NCBI RefSeq assembly: GCF_027604915.1
Contig: NZ_JAJAQC010000043.1
Span: forward strand, 1 to 64,000
Direction of reading: 5' to 3'
DNA length: 64,000 nt
From: Streptomonospora mangrovi
GTDB lineage: Bacteria; Actinomycetota; Actinomycetes; Streptosporangiales; Streptosporangiaceae
Position 1 is the first letter of the stretch. Every line of letters begins with the position of its first letter. The notes under the pieces were generated by a model. The model saw only the letters and a program-made list of their open reading frames with translations, was not told the origin of the DNA and did no database searches. Shown in pieces: positions 1-9,001 of the stretch. Position numbers and translations under genes: made by a program.

Positions 1-594
1 CTCGCCGGTCTCGTCGGTCCCGGCGGCGGCCGGCCGCTGCCCGGCGGGGCGGGCGGTGCCCGCCCCGAACGGCCCCTCAGCGCCTCCGCTGCCCCCGGTG
101 CCCCCCGCTCCCCCGGCCGGCGCCGGCCGGGGGCGCCCGGCGCCGGCGGCCGCCACGGCGGCTTCGGCGGCCTGGGCGTCGCGGGCGCCGCGGGGGGCGG
201 GCACCGCCACCTCGGGCGCGCCCTCGGCGCGCGGGGCGGCCCGCTCGGGGGCCGCCTGGGGGGCGGCCTCCTCGGCGCGGTCCGGGGCGCCCTGGCGCGG
301 CCGGGCGGGGGTCACCGTGCCGGTCACCGGCGCCCCGGTGAACGCGGGGGCCATGGAGCCGCGCGCGTGCTCGCGGTCGAACTCCTCGACCAGGGGGGCG
401 GGGTCGAGCCCGAGTTCGCGGCACACCGACCGGATGTGCCCGCGCGCGTAGAAGTCGCCGCCGCAGACGCGGAAGTCGTCGCCCTCCATCCCCGCGAGCA
501 CGGGCTGCCGGATGCAGGTCCGCGCGCTCAGATCGGCGAGGGAGTACCCGAGGTCTTCGCGGGCAGCGGCGAGGGTCTGGCCGATCGTCGTCAT
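1..594 (-). CDS. RodZ-like helix-turn-helix protein, 3' part missing
   Basis: The gene enters from the left edge; the visible 198 codons are the N-terminal part. Residues 1-75 read as an HTH_25/RodZ-type domain (starts MTTIGQTLAAAREDLGYSLADL, then a typical FYARGHIRSVCRELGLDP helix). After that comes a long Ala/Pro/Gly-rich linker, so the RodZ-type membrane anchor would lie outside the window. The start is an ATG at 594 with GGAAGG about 7 nt upstream. It lies downstream of ftsK in the same direction. RodZ-family proteins link cell-shape or division machinery to the membrane. The family call rests on the HTH and linker only; the role in this organism is inference. Confidence 0.75.
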   Translation of the reverse strand, partial: MTTIGQTLAAAREDLGYSLADLSARTCIRQPVLAGMEGDDFRVCGGDFYARGHIRSVCRELGLDPAPLVEEFDREHARGSMAPAFTGAPVTGTVTPARPRQGAPDRAEEAAPQAAPERAAPRAEGAPEVAVPAPRGARDAQAAEAAVAAAGAGRPRPAPAGGAGGTGGSGGAEGPFGAGTARPAGQRPAAAGTDETGE

Positions 595-908
595 ATCCGC
601 CCCTTCCCAGGGTGGGGGTAGGCCGCGGGGCCGGGCGCCGCAGGCACGGCCGGGGGAACCCCGGCGCGCGGACCTCCGCCGCTGGCACCGCAGAGTAGGT
701 CTTCAACCACTGTGGGTGCCTCTGCCGAAAACGGCACCGCGCCACACCCCATGAACCGGTGAAAACTCGGTCAACCCGACCAGGTCGGCCAACCCCGTCA
801 CCACGGCCGACCCGGCCAACCCGGCCGATCCGGTCCGGCCCCCGGCAAACCGGGCGCGGCGGCGGCGCCTGCGGCGCGGCACCAGCGGGTCCGCGCGCGC
901 CACCGGCC
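595..908. other. Intergenic region between ftsK and the RodZ-like gene
   Basis: This is 314 bp with no convincing gene. It carries a short GC hairpin near 649-665 (GCCGGGG, 3-nt loop). Between about 770 and 845 there is a degenerate tandem pattern of CGGCCAACC/CGACC units (on the minus strand GGCCGGGTTGGCCGGGTCGG and similar). A weak -35-like TTGACC occurs on the minus strand near 775, without a good -10. The promoter of the RodZ-like gene probably lies here but cannot be placed. Confidence 0.4.
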
Positions 909-3428
909 TCAGCCCTGGGACCCGCGCACCTCGGCGAGCACGCCGGGCAGGTCCTCGGGCTTGACCAGCACGTCGCGCGCCTTGGAGCCCTCGCTGGGCC
1001 CCACCACGTCGCGGCTCTCCATGAGGTCCATCAGCCGCCCGGCCTTGGCGAAGCCCACGCGCAGCTTGCGCTGGAGCATCGACGTGGAGCCGAACTGGGT
1101 GGTGACCACCAGCTCGATGGCCTGGAGCAGCAGGTCCAGGTCCTCGCCGACCTCCTCGTCGATCTCCTTCTTCTTGGCCTCGGCGGTGCCGACGTCCTCG
1201 CGGTAGGTGGGCTCGGCCTGCTTCTTGCAGTGCTCCACGATCGCCCGGATCTCCTTCTCGGTGACCCAGGCGTTCTGGAGCCGGATGGGCTTGCCCGCGC
1301 CCATCGGCAGGAACAGCGCGTCGCCCTTGCCGACCAGCTTCTCGGCGCCGGGCTGGTCGAGGATCACGCGGCTGTCGGAGAGGCTGGAGGTGGCGAAGGC
1401 CAGCCGCGAGGGCACGTTGGCCTTGATCAGGCCGGTGACCACGTCGACGCTGGGGCGCTGGGTGGCCAGCACCAGGTGGATGCCCGCCGCGCGCGCCAAC
1501 TGGGTGATGCGCACGATCGCGTCCTCGACGTCGCGCGGCGCCACCATCATCAGGTCGGCCAGCTCGTCCACGATGACCAGCAGGTAGGGGTAGGGCTCGT
1601 AGACGCGCTCGCTGCCGGGCGGCGCCTTCAGCTCGCCGGCGCGCACGGCCGCGTTGAAGTCGTCGATGTGGCGGAAGCCCGAGGCCGCGAGGTCGTCGTA
1701 GCGGCGGTCCATCTCGCCCACGACCCACTGGAGGGCGTCGGCGGCCTTCTTGGGGCTGGTGATGATCGGCGTGATGAGGTGCGGGATGCCCTCGTACATG
1801 GTCAGCTCGACCCGCTTGGGGTCGACCAGGATCAGCCGGACCTCGTCGGGGGTGGCCCGCATCATGATCGAGGTGATGAGCCCGTTGATGCAGGTGGACT
1901 TGCCCGCGCCGGTGGCGCCGGCCACCAGCACGTGCGGCATCTTGGCGAGGTTGGCCACCACGGTCAGGCCCTCGATGTCCTTGCCCAGGCCCACGAGCAT
2001 GGGGTGGTCGTCGGAGGTGGCCGGGGAGGACCGCAGGACGTCGCCGAGGCTGACGATGTCCTTGTCGGCGTTGGGGATCTCCACGCCGATCGCGGACTTG
2101 CCGGGGATGGGCGACTGGATGCGCACGTCGGCGCTCTTGACCGCCAGCGAGATGTTCTTGGTGAGCGCGGTGACCTTCTCGACCTTCACGGCCGGGCCCA
2201 GCTCGATCTCGTAGCGGGTGACCGTGGGCCCGCGGGTGAACCCGGTGACCTCGGCGTCGATGTTGAACTGCTCCAGCACGCCGGTGAGCGCCTCGACCAC
2301 GGTGTCGTTGGCCTTGGTGCGCGGCTTGGGCGGGGTGCCGGGCTTGAGCATGGTGGAGGCGGGCAGCTCGTAGTCGCCGTCGACCACGCGCGGGGGGATC
2401 GAGAGCTGCTCGGCCGACTCCGGCGGCGGGGTGGGGTCGGGCGGGGGCGGCGCGGGCGCGGCCTCGGCGGCGGCCACCACGGGGGTGTCGTAGGGGCGCT
2501 CGTGGTCGCCGGCCACACCGGTGTCGGCCTCGGCGTCCTCGGGCGCCGGGCGGGGCTTGCGGCGCCGCTTGGGCTTGGGCCGCTCCTCCTCGGCGGGCGG
2601 GTCGAGGATGTCCACGCCTGAGTGGGGGCCGGAGTCGGGCTCCATCAGCCCGCCGAAGAGCTGGCGCAGCCGCTCGGGGATGCGGTAGACGGGGGTGGCG
2701 GTGACCACCAGCAGCCCGAAGACCAGCAGCATGGCCAGCAGCGCACCGGTGACCCAGGGGGTGACCAGCAGGCTCAGCGGCCCGGAGGCGGCGAACCCGA
2801 TGATCCCGCCGGCCTCGCGCACCGCCTGGGGGTCCTCGGCGGGCCAGGGGATCCCGTGGCCGATGTGGATGAGCCCGAGCAGGCCCACCAGCAGCGAGGT
2901 GGCGCCGATGAACAGCCGGCCGACATCGGTCTGGCCGGTGCCGGGGGTGCGCATCAGCCGCCAGGCGAACGGCAGGAACAGCAGCGGCAGCACCGGCGAG
3001 AACGTGCCGAACGCCCCGACCACCACGAGGCGGGTGATGCGCGGCAGCGGTCCCTCGGTGTCCCACCACACGGCGGCGGCGATCAGCAGGCCCAGCGCGA
3101 GCAGCACCAGGCCGAAGCCGTCGCGGCGCAGATCGGGGTCGAGGTCGCGGGCGCTGCGGCCGGCGGCGCGCGCCAGGCCGCCCACGGTGTGCGCCAGCAG
3201 CCGCCACACCAGCAGCAGCATGCGGCCGGTCCACACGAACAGCAGCGCGATGGGGCCCTCGGAGGCGGCGCCGGCCTTGGGCGCGGGGCGCCGGGCCGCG
3301 GGGGCGCGGCCGCGCTGGGCGGAGGAGCCGGAGCTACGGCGGGCCGGCGCCTTCTTCCGGCCGGAGCCGCCGCCCCGGGAGGTGCCGCCGCCGGATCCTT
3401 GAGGGGTCTTGGGCGCACGGGTGGCCAT
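909..3428 (-). CDS. ftsK: DNA translocase FtsK
   Basis: This is the septal DNA pump that clears chromosome ends during division and sporulation and acts at the membrane. It has 839 residues. Membrane segments lie at about 58-80, 104-121, 135-157, 170-190 and 207-246, followed by a Pro/Lys-rich linker (250-345). The motor follows, with Walker A GATGAGKS at 504-511 and Walker B LILVDPKR shortly after. A winged-helix gamma domain near 755-835 contains TTQFGSTSMLQRKLRVGFAKA, the DNA-orienting part. The start at 3428 (MATRAPKTPQ) was chosen over a longer frame because upstream sequence is low-complexity. It follows rnj and dapA, the usual actinobacterial order. Confidence 0.95.
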   Translation of the reverse strand: MATRAPKTPQGSGGGTSRGGGSGRKKAPARRSSGSSAQRGRAPAARRPAPKAGAASEGPIALLFVWTGRMLLLVWRLLAHTVGGLARAAGRSARDLDPDLRRDGFGLVLLALGLLIAAAVWWDTEGPLPRITRLVVVGAFGTFSPVLPLLFLPFAWRLMRTPGTGQTDVGRLFIGATSLLVGLLGLIHIGHGIPWPAEDPQAVREAGGIIGFAASGPLSLLVTPWVTGALLAMLLVFGLLVVTATPVYRIPERLRQLFGGLMEPDSGPHSGVDILDPPAEEERPKPKRRRKPRPAPEDAEADTGVAGDHERPYDTPVVAAAEAAPAPPPPDPTPPPESAEQLSIPPRVVDGDYELPASTMLKPGTPPKPRTKANDTVVEALTGVLEQFNIDAEVTGFTRGPTVTRYEIELGPAVKVEKVTALTKNISLAVKSADVRIQSPIPGKSAIGVEIPNADKDIVSLGDVLRSSPATSDDHPMLVGLGKDIEGLTVVANLAKMPHVLVAGATGAGKSTCINGLITSIMMRATPDEVRLILVDPKRVELTMYEGIPHLITPIITSPKKAADALQWVVGEMDRRYDDLAASGFRHIDDFNAAVRAGELKAPPGSERVYEPYPYLLVIVDELADLMMVAPRDVEDAIVRITQLARAAGIHLVLATQRPSVDVVTGLIKANVPSRLAFATSSLSDSRVILDQPGAEKLVGKGDALFLPMGAGKPIRLQNAWVTEKEIRAIVEHCKKQAEPTYREDVGTAEAKKKEIDEEVGEDLDLLLQAIELVVTTQFGSTSMLQRKLRVGFAKAGRLMDLMESRDVVGPSEGSKARDVLVKPEDLPGVLAEVRGSQG

Positions 3429-3495
3429 GGTGGGCACCCTACTAGGGGCGGGCGCGGCGGCCGCGCAGGGCCGCCCGGCGTGTCGGGCGCACGGG

Positions 3496-3528
3496 CGCGC
3501 CGCCGGGGGTCGGACCCCCGGCGGCGCG
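3496..3528 (-). terminator. Hairpin terminator after rnj
   Basis: A perfect 15-bp inverted repeat (CGCGCCGCCGGGGGT at 3496-3510 and its complement at 3514-3528) with a 3-nt loop begins 20 nt past the rnj stop codon. No T-tract follows, which is normal for high-GC actinomycetes. It could separate rnj from ftsK transcription. Confidence 0.75.
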
Positions 3529-3547
3529 GACGCCGGCGGGTGCGGGC

Positions 3548-5233
3548 CTAGATCTCCACGATGACCGGGACGATCATCGGCCGGCGCCGGTAGGTCTCGT
3601 TGACCCAGCGGCCCACCCCGCGCCGCACGAGCTGGCGCAACTGGGTGGGGTCGGTGATGCCGTCGGCGGCCGCCCGCTCCAGGGACTCCTGGATCTTGGG
3701 GATGACCTCGTCGTAGGCGTCGGCGCCGATGCCGGCGCCCCGGGTGTGGATCTCGGGCTCGCCCACGATCTTGCCGGAGGTGGAGTCCACGGCCACGATG
3801 ACCGAGATGAACCCCTCCTCGCCGAGGATGCGGCGGTCCTTGAGCGCGGACTCGGTGACGTCGCCCACCGAGGCGCCGTCGACGTAGACGTAGCCGGCCT
3901 GGACCTTGCCGGTGATGCGGGCGCGGCCCTTGTGCAGGTCGACCACCACGCCGTCCTCGGCCAGCACGATGCGGTCGCGCTCCAGGCCGGTGAGCGCGGC
4001 GATGTTGGCGTGGGCGCGCATGTGCCGCCACTCGCCGTGCACCGGCATGAAGTTGCGCGGGCGCACCATGTTGTGGACGTAGAGCAGCTCGCCGGCCGAG
4101 GCGTGGCCCGAGACGTGCACCAGGGCGTTGCCCTTGTGCACGACCTTGGCGCCCCACCGGGTCAGCCCGTTGATCACCCGGTTGACGGAGTTCTCGTTGC
4201 CGGGGATCAGCGAGGACGCCAGCAGGACGGTGTCGCCCTCCTCGATGCGGATCTGGTGGTCGCGGTTGGCCATGCGGGTCAGCGCCGACATCGGCTCGCC
4301 CTGGGAGCCCGTGGAGACCAGCACGGCCTCCTCGGGGCGCAGGTCGTCGAGGTTCTTGACGTCGACCAGCAGGTCGCCGGGCACGGTGAGGTAGCCCAGG
4401 TCGCGCGCGATGTTCATGTTGCGCACCATCGAGCGTCCCACGAAGGCGACCTTGCGGCCGTGGGCCTTGGCGGCGTCCAGGACCTGCTGGACCCGGTGCA
4501 CGTGGGAGGCGAAGCAGGCCACGATGATGCGCTGGCCGGCGTCGTCGAAGACCTTGTCGATGACCGGCGAGATGTCGCGCTCGCTGGTGACGAACCCGGG
4601 GACCTCGGCGTTGGTGGAGTCGGCCAGCAGCAGGTCGACGCCTTCGGCGCCCAGGCGGGCGAACCCGGCCAGGTCGGTGAGGCGGCCGTCCAGCGGAAGC
4701 TGGTCCATTTTGAAGTCGCCGGTGTGCAGCAGGGTGCCCGCCCCGGTGCGCACGGCCACGGCCAGCGCGTCGGGGATGGAGTGGTTGACCGCCAGGAACT
4801 CCAGGTCGAAGGGGCCGAAGGTGCGGCGGTCGCCCTCCTCGACCTGGACGGTCTCGGGCTTGATGCGGTGCTCGCCGAGCTTGGCCGAGATCAGCGCCAG
4901 GGTCAGCCGCGAGCCCACCAGCGGGATGTCGGCGCGCTCGCGCAGCAGGAACGGCACAGCCCCGATGTGGTCCTCGTGGCCGTGGGTGAGCACGAGGGCC
5001 GCAACGTCGTCGAGCCGGTCCCGGATGTGGTCGAAGTCGGGCAGGATGAGGTCGACGCCGGGCTGCTCCTCCTCGGGGAAGAGCACGCCGCAGTCGACGA
5101 TCAGCAGCTTGCCGGCGTACTCGAACACCGTCATGTTGCGGCCGATCTCGCCGAGGCCGCCCAGCGGCACCACGCGCAGGGTGTCGGCGGTCAGCGGCGG
5201 CGGCGGGCCGAGTTCGGGGTGCGGGTGGCTCAT
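3548..5233 (-). CDS. rnj: Ribonuclease J
   Basis: A metallo-beta-lactamase/beta-CASP ribonuclease of 561 residues that takes part in mRNA turnover and rRNA maturation in the cytoplasm. The HGHEDHIG zinc motif is at residues 84-91. Further metal-ligand regions are LHTGDFKMD and the beta-CASP motifs LLADSTNAE and HVSGHASAGEL. The C-terminal domain ends VIVEI. The start ATG (5231-5233) overlaps the dapA stop in an ATGA arrangement, so the two are translationally coupled. Pairing of dapA and rnj is common in actinobacteria. Confidence 0.95.
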   Translation of the reverse strand: MSHPHPELGPPPPLTADTLRVVPLGGLGEIGRNMTVFEYAGKLLIVDCGVLFPEEEQPGVDLILPDFDHIRDRLDDVAALVLTHGHEDHIGAVPFLLRERADIPLVGSRLTLALISAKLGEHRIKPETVQVEEGDRRTFGPFDLEFLAVNHSIPDALAVAVRTGAGTLLHTGDFKMDQLPLDGRLTDLAGFARLGAEGVDLLLADSTNAEVPGFVTSERDISPVIDKVFDDAGQRIIVACFASHVHRVQQVLDAAKAHGRKVAFVGRSMVRNMNIARDLGYLTVPGDLLVDVKNLDDLRPEEAVLVSTGSQGEPMSALTRMANRDHQIRIEEGDTVLLASSLIPGNENSVNRVINGLTRWGAKVVHKGNALVHVSGHASAGELLYVHNMVRPRNFMPVHGEWRHMRAHANIAALTGLERDRIVLAEDGVVVDLHKGRARITGKVQAGYVYVDGASVGDVTESALKDRRILGEEGFISVIVAVDSTSGKIVGEPEIHTRGAGIGADAYDEVIPKIQESLERAAADGITDPTQLRQLVRRGVGRWVNETYRRRPMIVPVIVEI

Positions 5234-6207
5234 GCGGATCCCTCCGTCAGGCGTTCCACGCCCACCACGCTGGCGGGCACGGCCTGGTGGGGGGCGAGGC
5301 CGATGGGTCCCTTGACGCCGGCCGCGGCGAGGTCTTCGCGCAGCAGCGCCTGGAGTTCGATGGAGGCGTCGGCCAGCGGCGTGCGCACGGGGCCGCCGGG
5401 CAGGCCGAACATGTTCAGCACCGCCTTGGTGGTGATGACCCCCTGGGTGCGGAAGATGCCCGTGTAGACAGGGGTGAGGCGGCGGTGGATGGCGAGCGCG
5501 CGGTGGACGTCGCCGGACTCGTAGGCGTCGATCATGTCGTGCAGGTCGGCGCCGACGATGTGGCCCACGACGCTGACGAACCCCGAGGCGCCCACCGACA
5601 GCAGCGGCAGGTTGAGGATGTCGGTGCCGCAGTAGTAGGCGAGGTCGGTGCGCTCCATCACCCAGGAGCTGGCGCCGAGGTCGTCCTTGGCGTCCTTGTT
5701 GGCCACGATGCGCGGGTGCTCGGCCAGCCGGACCAGGGTCTCCGAGGCGATCGGGGTGCCGGTGCGGCCGGGGATGTCGTAGAGCATCACCGGCAGGTCC
5801 GTGGAGTCGGCGATCGCCGTGAAGTGGCGGATCAGCCCCTCCTGGGGCGGCTTGTTGTAGTACGGGGTCACCAGGAGCAGGCCGTGGGCGCCCGCGCGCT
5901 CGGCCGACTCGGCGAGGTGCATGCTGTGCCGGGTGTCGTTGGTGCCCACACCGGCGACGACGACGGCGCGGTCGCCGACCGCCTCCAGCACGGCGCGCAG
6001 CAGCCGGTCCTTCTCGTCGTCGCTGGTGGTCGGCGACTCGCCCGTGGTGCCGCTGATGATGAGGCCGTCATTGCGCTGCTCGTCGACCAGATAGGTGGCG
6101 AGGCGGGCGGCGCCGTCGTAGTCGACGTCGCCGTTCTCGCGCATCGGCGTGACCATTGCGGTCAGCATCCGGCCGAAAGGAGCGCTCGGTGTAGTGCTGC
6201 CTGACAT
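5230..6207 (-). CDS. dapA: 4-hydroxy-tetrahydrodipicolinate synthase
   Basis: Condenses pyruvate with aspartate semialdehyde in lysine/diaminopimelate synthesis. The 325-residue TIM barrel carries the GTTGES motif at 53-58, Tyr in MLYDIPGRTG (about 143) and the Schiff-base lysine in VANKDAKDD (Lys171). The start MSGSTTPSAPFGRML at 6207 matches the family N-terminus. No good ribosome-binding site precedes it (TTTCCCT sits directly upstream), so a leaderless message, or a start at an in-frame upstream ATG near 6247, remains possible. dapB lies 3.7 kb away, not in this operon. Confidence 0.93.
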   Translation of the reverse strand: MSGSTTPSAPFGRMLTAMVTPMRENGDVDYDGAARLATYLVDEQRNDGLIISGTTGESPTTSDDEKDRLLRAVLEAVGDRAVVVAGVGTNDTRHSMHLAESAERAGAHGLLLVTPYYNKPPQEGLIRHFTAIADSTDLPVMLYDIPGRTGTPIASETLVRLAEHPRIVANKDAKDDLGASSWVMERTDLAYYCGTDILNLPLLSVGASGFVSVVGHIVGADLHDMIDAYESGDVHRALAIHRRLTPVYTGIFRTQGVITTKAVLNMFGLPGGPVRTPLADASIELQALLREDLAAAGVKGPIGLAPHQAVPASVVGVERLTEGSA

Positions 6208-6393
6208 AGGGAAAACGTACCGCGCCAGGACCCCACCTGCGCCCATGCGGCCCCGTCGAAGCGGATTTTCCGGGATATGGGCGACCTTCCGGCCGTTCGG
6301 GCGTGTCTCGGCGGGCGCCGCGCGGGGCGGTGGCGGCCTCGCCGTCACCCCGGCCGCGCTGTGCGCGACCTCTCAGTCCCGGCGGCGCGACCG

Positions 6394-6425
6394 GCGCGGC
6401 GGAGCGGGGTGCCGCTCCGCCGCGC
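6394..6425 (-). terminator. Hairpin terminator after the holin-family gene
   Basis: A perfect 14-bp inverted repeat (GCGCGGCGGAGCGG and its complement) with a 4-nt loop lies about 30 nt past the stop codon of the 6457-6837 gene. It would insulate that gene from dapA. Confidence 0.7.
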
Positions 6426-6456
6426 GGACGCGCTCGGGACTGGGGCCGGCAGGGGG

Positions 6457-6837
6457 CTAGTCGTCGCCGTCGCCGGGCAGCAGGAGGCTGAGCAGCCAGC
6501 TCACGATCGCCACCACGACCGCGCCGAACAGCGCCGGCCAGAACCCGTCGATGGTGAACGGCAGGTCCAGCGCACCGGCGATCCACGCGGTGAGCAGGAG
6601 CAGCAGCGCGTTGACGACCAGGGCGATCAGGCCGAGGGTGAGGACGTAGAACGCGCAGCCGACCGTTTTGACGATCGGCTTGATGACCGCGTTGACCAGG
6701 CCGAAGATCGCACCGAGGGCGACGTAGACGAGGATCGTCTGGGCGGGCGACTCGGTCTGGACGTCGAGCCCCTCGATCAGGAAGACGGCCGCCCAGATGG
6801 CGACGGCGTTGATGAGGATTCTCAGGATGATGCTCAC
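6457..6837 (-). CDS. Phage holin superfamily IV-like membrane protein
   Basis: A small integral membrane protein of 126 residues with four predicted membrane helices (about 3-22, 35-52, 59-85 and 100-122) and an acidic tail, GDGDD. Size, the SIILRILINAVAIW opening and the VNAVIKPIVK motif match the family named after mycobacteriophage four-helix holins, which in chromosomes is widespread and of unknown function. Nothing phage-like surrounds it, so a lysis role should not be assumed. It stands alone between dapA and a divergent GNAT gene. Confidence 0.8.
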   Translation of the reverse strand: MSIILRILINAVAIWAAVFLIEGLDVQTESPAQTILVYVALGAIFGLVNAVIKPIVKTVGCAFYVLTLGLIALVVNALLLLLTAWIAGALDLPFTIDGFWPALFGAVVVAIVSWLLSLLLPGDGDD

Positions 6838-7105
6838 TCCCCCGATGCTGCCACGACCCGGGCGCCGCGCGCATGCCGCACCGGCGCATTGCGGGTATTT
6901 CCCGGGTCCTCACCGATGCCGGGTCAGGGGCGGGGGCGCGGCGCGGGCGCGCGGCGGGCCGGCGCGGGACCGGGGCGCGCGGCGCGGCGTTTGGCGCAAC
7001 CGGCCGCGCCTGGGAGTATGCGGGGCACCACACCGCGCCCGGCGCGCGGGGGCAGCAGGTCGAGCAGCCGGATGAACAGCGGATCGAGCGGATAAGGGCC
7101 GTCCC

Positions 7106-7648
7106 GTGTCGACAGATCGCTTTGTCAGGTCCGCCCGCGAGGCGGACATCGCCACCGTCGTGGAGGTGCAGGTCGCGGCCTGGCGGTCGATGTACGGGCC
7201 GCTGCTGCCCGAGGCGGTCCTGGCCGAGATCGGCGGCGAGGAGGCGGCGGCGCGGTTCCGCGAGCAGTGGCTGGCGGCGGTGCGCACCCCGCCGACGTCG
7301 CGGCACCGGCTGCTGGTGGCCACCGACCACCGCGCGGTCGTGGGGTTCGCGGCCGTCGGCCCGGCCGAGGATCCCGACCGCTGGCCGGCCACCGACGCCG
7401 AGGTCTACGCCCTGCACGTGCACCCCGACCACGTCGGCGCCGGGCACGGCAGCCGGCTGCTCAACGCGGCCGTGGACCACCTGGTGGACGACGGGTTCTC
7501 GCTGGCGGTGCTGTGGGTGCTGGAGCCGGCCAACCCGCTGCGCTCCTTCGCCGAGGCGGCCGGGTGGCGGCCCGACGGCGCCACCCGCGAACTCGACCTG
7601 GGCGCGCCGCTGCCCATGGTGCGCCTGCACGCCGCCATCAGCGGGTGA
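7106..7648 (+). CDS. GNAT family N-acetyltransferase
   Basis: A 180-residue single-domain acetyltransferase. The acetyl-CoA-binding loop is visible as LHVHPDHVGAGHGSRLLNAA (about 110-129), and the final strand contains NPLRSFAEAAGWRPDGATRE, typical of the fold. The start is GTG at 7106 preceded by AAGGG. The substrate cannot be read from the sequence. It lies about 150 bp before menA on the same strand, with no evidence of shared function. Confidence 0.85.
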   Translation: MSTDRFVRSAREADIATVVEVQVAAWRSMYGPLLPEAVLAEIGGEEAAARFREQWLAAVRTPPTSRHRLLVATDHRAVVGFAAVGPAEDPDRWPATDAEVYALHVHPDHVGAGHGSRLLNAAVDHLVDDGFSLAVLWVLEPANPLRSFAEAAGWRPDGATRELDLGAPLPMVRLHAAISG

Positions 7649-7798
7649 GGCGCGCGGGAAGCGTAAGGACCGGCGGGCGGCCGCGCCGCGCGGTGGGCGG
7701 CGGGTCTGGTCCCGGTCGCGGCCCCGGGCGGCGCTACCGTTGAGGGCGGTCCCGGGCAGCCGGCCCGGGGCGAGCGGGCAAGGAAAGAGGACCAGCGC

Positions 7799-8680
7799 GT
7801 GGCCACGGTCAGCGAGTGGGTCGCGGGGGCGCGCCCCCGGACCCTGCCTAATTCGATCGTCCCGGTTGCGGTGGGCACCGGGGTCGCCCTGGGTGCGGGA
7901 TCCGCCGTGTGGTGGAAGGCGCTGCTGGCGATGGGCGTGGCGCTGGCCCTCCAAGTCGGCGTCAACTACGCCAACGACTACAGCGACGGCGTGCGCGGCA
8001 CCGACAACGAGCGGCGCGTTGGCCCCACCCGGCTGACGGCGGCCCGCCTGGCGGCGCCGCGCCGGGTGTTCACGGCGGCGTGGGCGTGCTTCGCGGTGGC
8101 CGCGGTGCTGGGCCTGGTGCTGGCTGTCACCACCGCGCTGTGGCTGGTGCTGGTGGGCGCGGTGGCGATCGTCGCCGCCTGGTTCTACACCGGCGGCAGC
8201 CGCCCCTACGGCTACCACGGCCTGGGCGAGGTCGCGGTGTTCGTGTTCTTCGGCCTGGTGGCCGTGGCGGGCACGGTGTTCGTCCAGATGGGGACCGTGC
8301 CCTGGCAGGGGTGGGTGGCCGCCGTGCCGGTGGGCCTGCTGTCGTGCTCGGTCCTGGTGATCAACAACCTGCGCGACATCCACACCGACGCCTCCACCGG
8401 CAAGAACACCCTGGCGGTGCGCCTGGGCGAGCGGGGCACCCGCCGCCTCTACGTCGGCTGCGTGGCGGCCGCCTTCGTGTCCGCGCTGGCCGCGGCGGCG
8501 GCCACCTGGTGGGCCGCCCTGGTGCTGCTGGCGGCGCCGCTGGCCGTGCCGCCGGTGCGCCGGGTGCTCTCCGGGCAGGTGGGCCGCGACCTGGTCCTGG
8601 GCCTGGGCGAGACCGGCAAGCTGCAACTGGCCTTCGGCGTGCTGTTCACGGCGGGCCTGGCGCTGGGGGCGCTGGGGTAG
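7799..8680 (+). CDS. menA: 1,4-dihydroxy-2-naphthoate polyprenyltransferase
   Basis: A UbiA-family membrane enzyme of 293 residues that attaches the isoprenoid chain to dihydroxynaphthoate in menaquinone synthesis. The prenyl-diphosphate/Mg motif NYANDYSDG is near residues 58-66 and the second Asp motif NNLRDIHTD near 190. Eight to nine hydrophobic helices are visible. The opening WVAGARPRTLPNSIVPV is a MenA hallmark. The start is GTG at 7799 with GGAAAGAGG upstream. It appears monocistronic, with a strong hairpin just after the stop. Confidence 0.95.
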   Translation: MATVSEWVAGARPRTLPNSIVPVAVGTGVALGAGSAVWWKALLAMGVALALQVGVNYANDYSDGVRGTDNERRVGPTRLTAARLAAPRRVFTAAWACFAVAAVLGLVLAVTTALWLVLVGAVAIVAAWFYTGGSRPYGYHGLGEVAVFVFFGLVAVAGTVFVQMGTVPWQGWVAAVPVGLLSCSVLVINNLRDIHTDASTGKNTLAVRLGERGTRRLYVGCVAAAFVSALAAAAATWWAALVLLAAPLAVPPVRRVLSGQVGRDLVLGLGETGKLQLAFGVLFTAGLALGALG

Positions 8681-8700
8681 CCGCGCGCGGCGCGCACGGC

Positions 8701-8735
8701 GGCGAGGGCCGGGGTCGGCGACCCCGGCCTTCGCC
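8701..8735 (+). terminator. menA terminator
   Basis: A stem of 16 bp (one G-T pair), with arms 8701-8716 and 8720-8735 and a 3-nt loop, starts 20 nt after the menA stop codon. It is long and nearly perfect, consistent with an intrinsic terminator lacking a U-tract. Confidence 0.75.
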
Positions 8736-8867
8736 GCGTCCGAGGGTCGGCCGGTGCGGATCGCGGGGGTCGGCGGGCGCGGGCGGGCGGATGCCGTCGG
8801 TTTGGCGGCTGTGATGTTCGGAAATGTGCAGGGGGTCGGATTGACCCAAGCATCGTCGCCTACGCGG

Positions 8868-8897
8868 TTGACAGCGATCAGAGAGCTGGATCACACT
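8868..8897 (+). promoter_or_regulatory. Possible promoter of the aquaporin gene
   Basis: A perfect -35 hexamer TTGACA (8868-8873) is followed after 18 nt by CACACT (8892-8897), a weak -10. It lies about 105 bp before the channel start. A second TTGACC-like box sits at 8841. The -10 match is poor, so confidence is low. Confidence 0.35.
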
Positions 8898-9001
8898 TCC
8901 TGCACTACGCATATCGCCGTACACCGACGCAATCCCCCCGTCTCGGCGCCGCGCGTCGGGACACACCCGAGGCCGGAAGCACTCGTCACGGTGGAGGTCC
9001 C

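Larger units (their letters stand above)
8681..9001. other. menA-aquaporin intergenic region
   Basis: These 321 bp hold the menA terminator (8701-8735) and then the presumed promoter of the channel gene. No gene is seen. The stretch from about 8800 to 8935 is less GC-rich than its surroundings, as expected of a regulated promoter region. Confidence 0.5.

Noticed and set aside
3429-4157. Upstream extension of ftsK to 1082 residues
   Set aside because: It overlaps rnj in antisense-like low-complexity sequence and crosses the rnj terminator; ATG 3428 gives the normal FtsK N-terminus.
6457-6837. Prophage remnant based on the holin-like gene
   Set aside because: No other phage gene, attachment site or composition change is nearby; this family is common in actinobacterial chromosomes.
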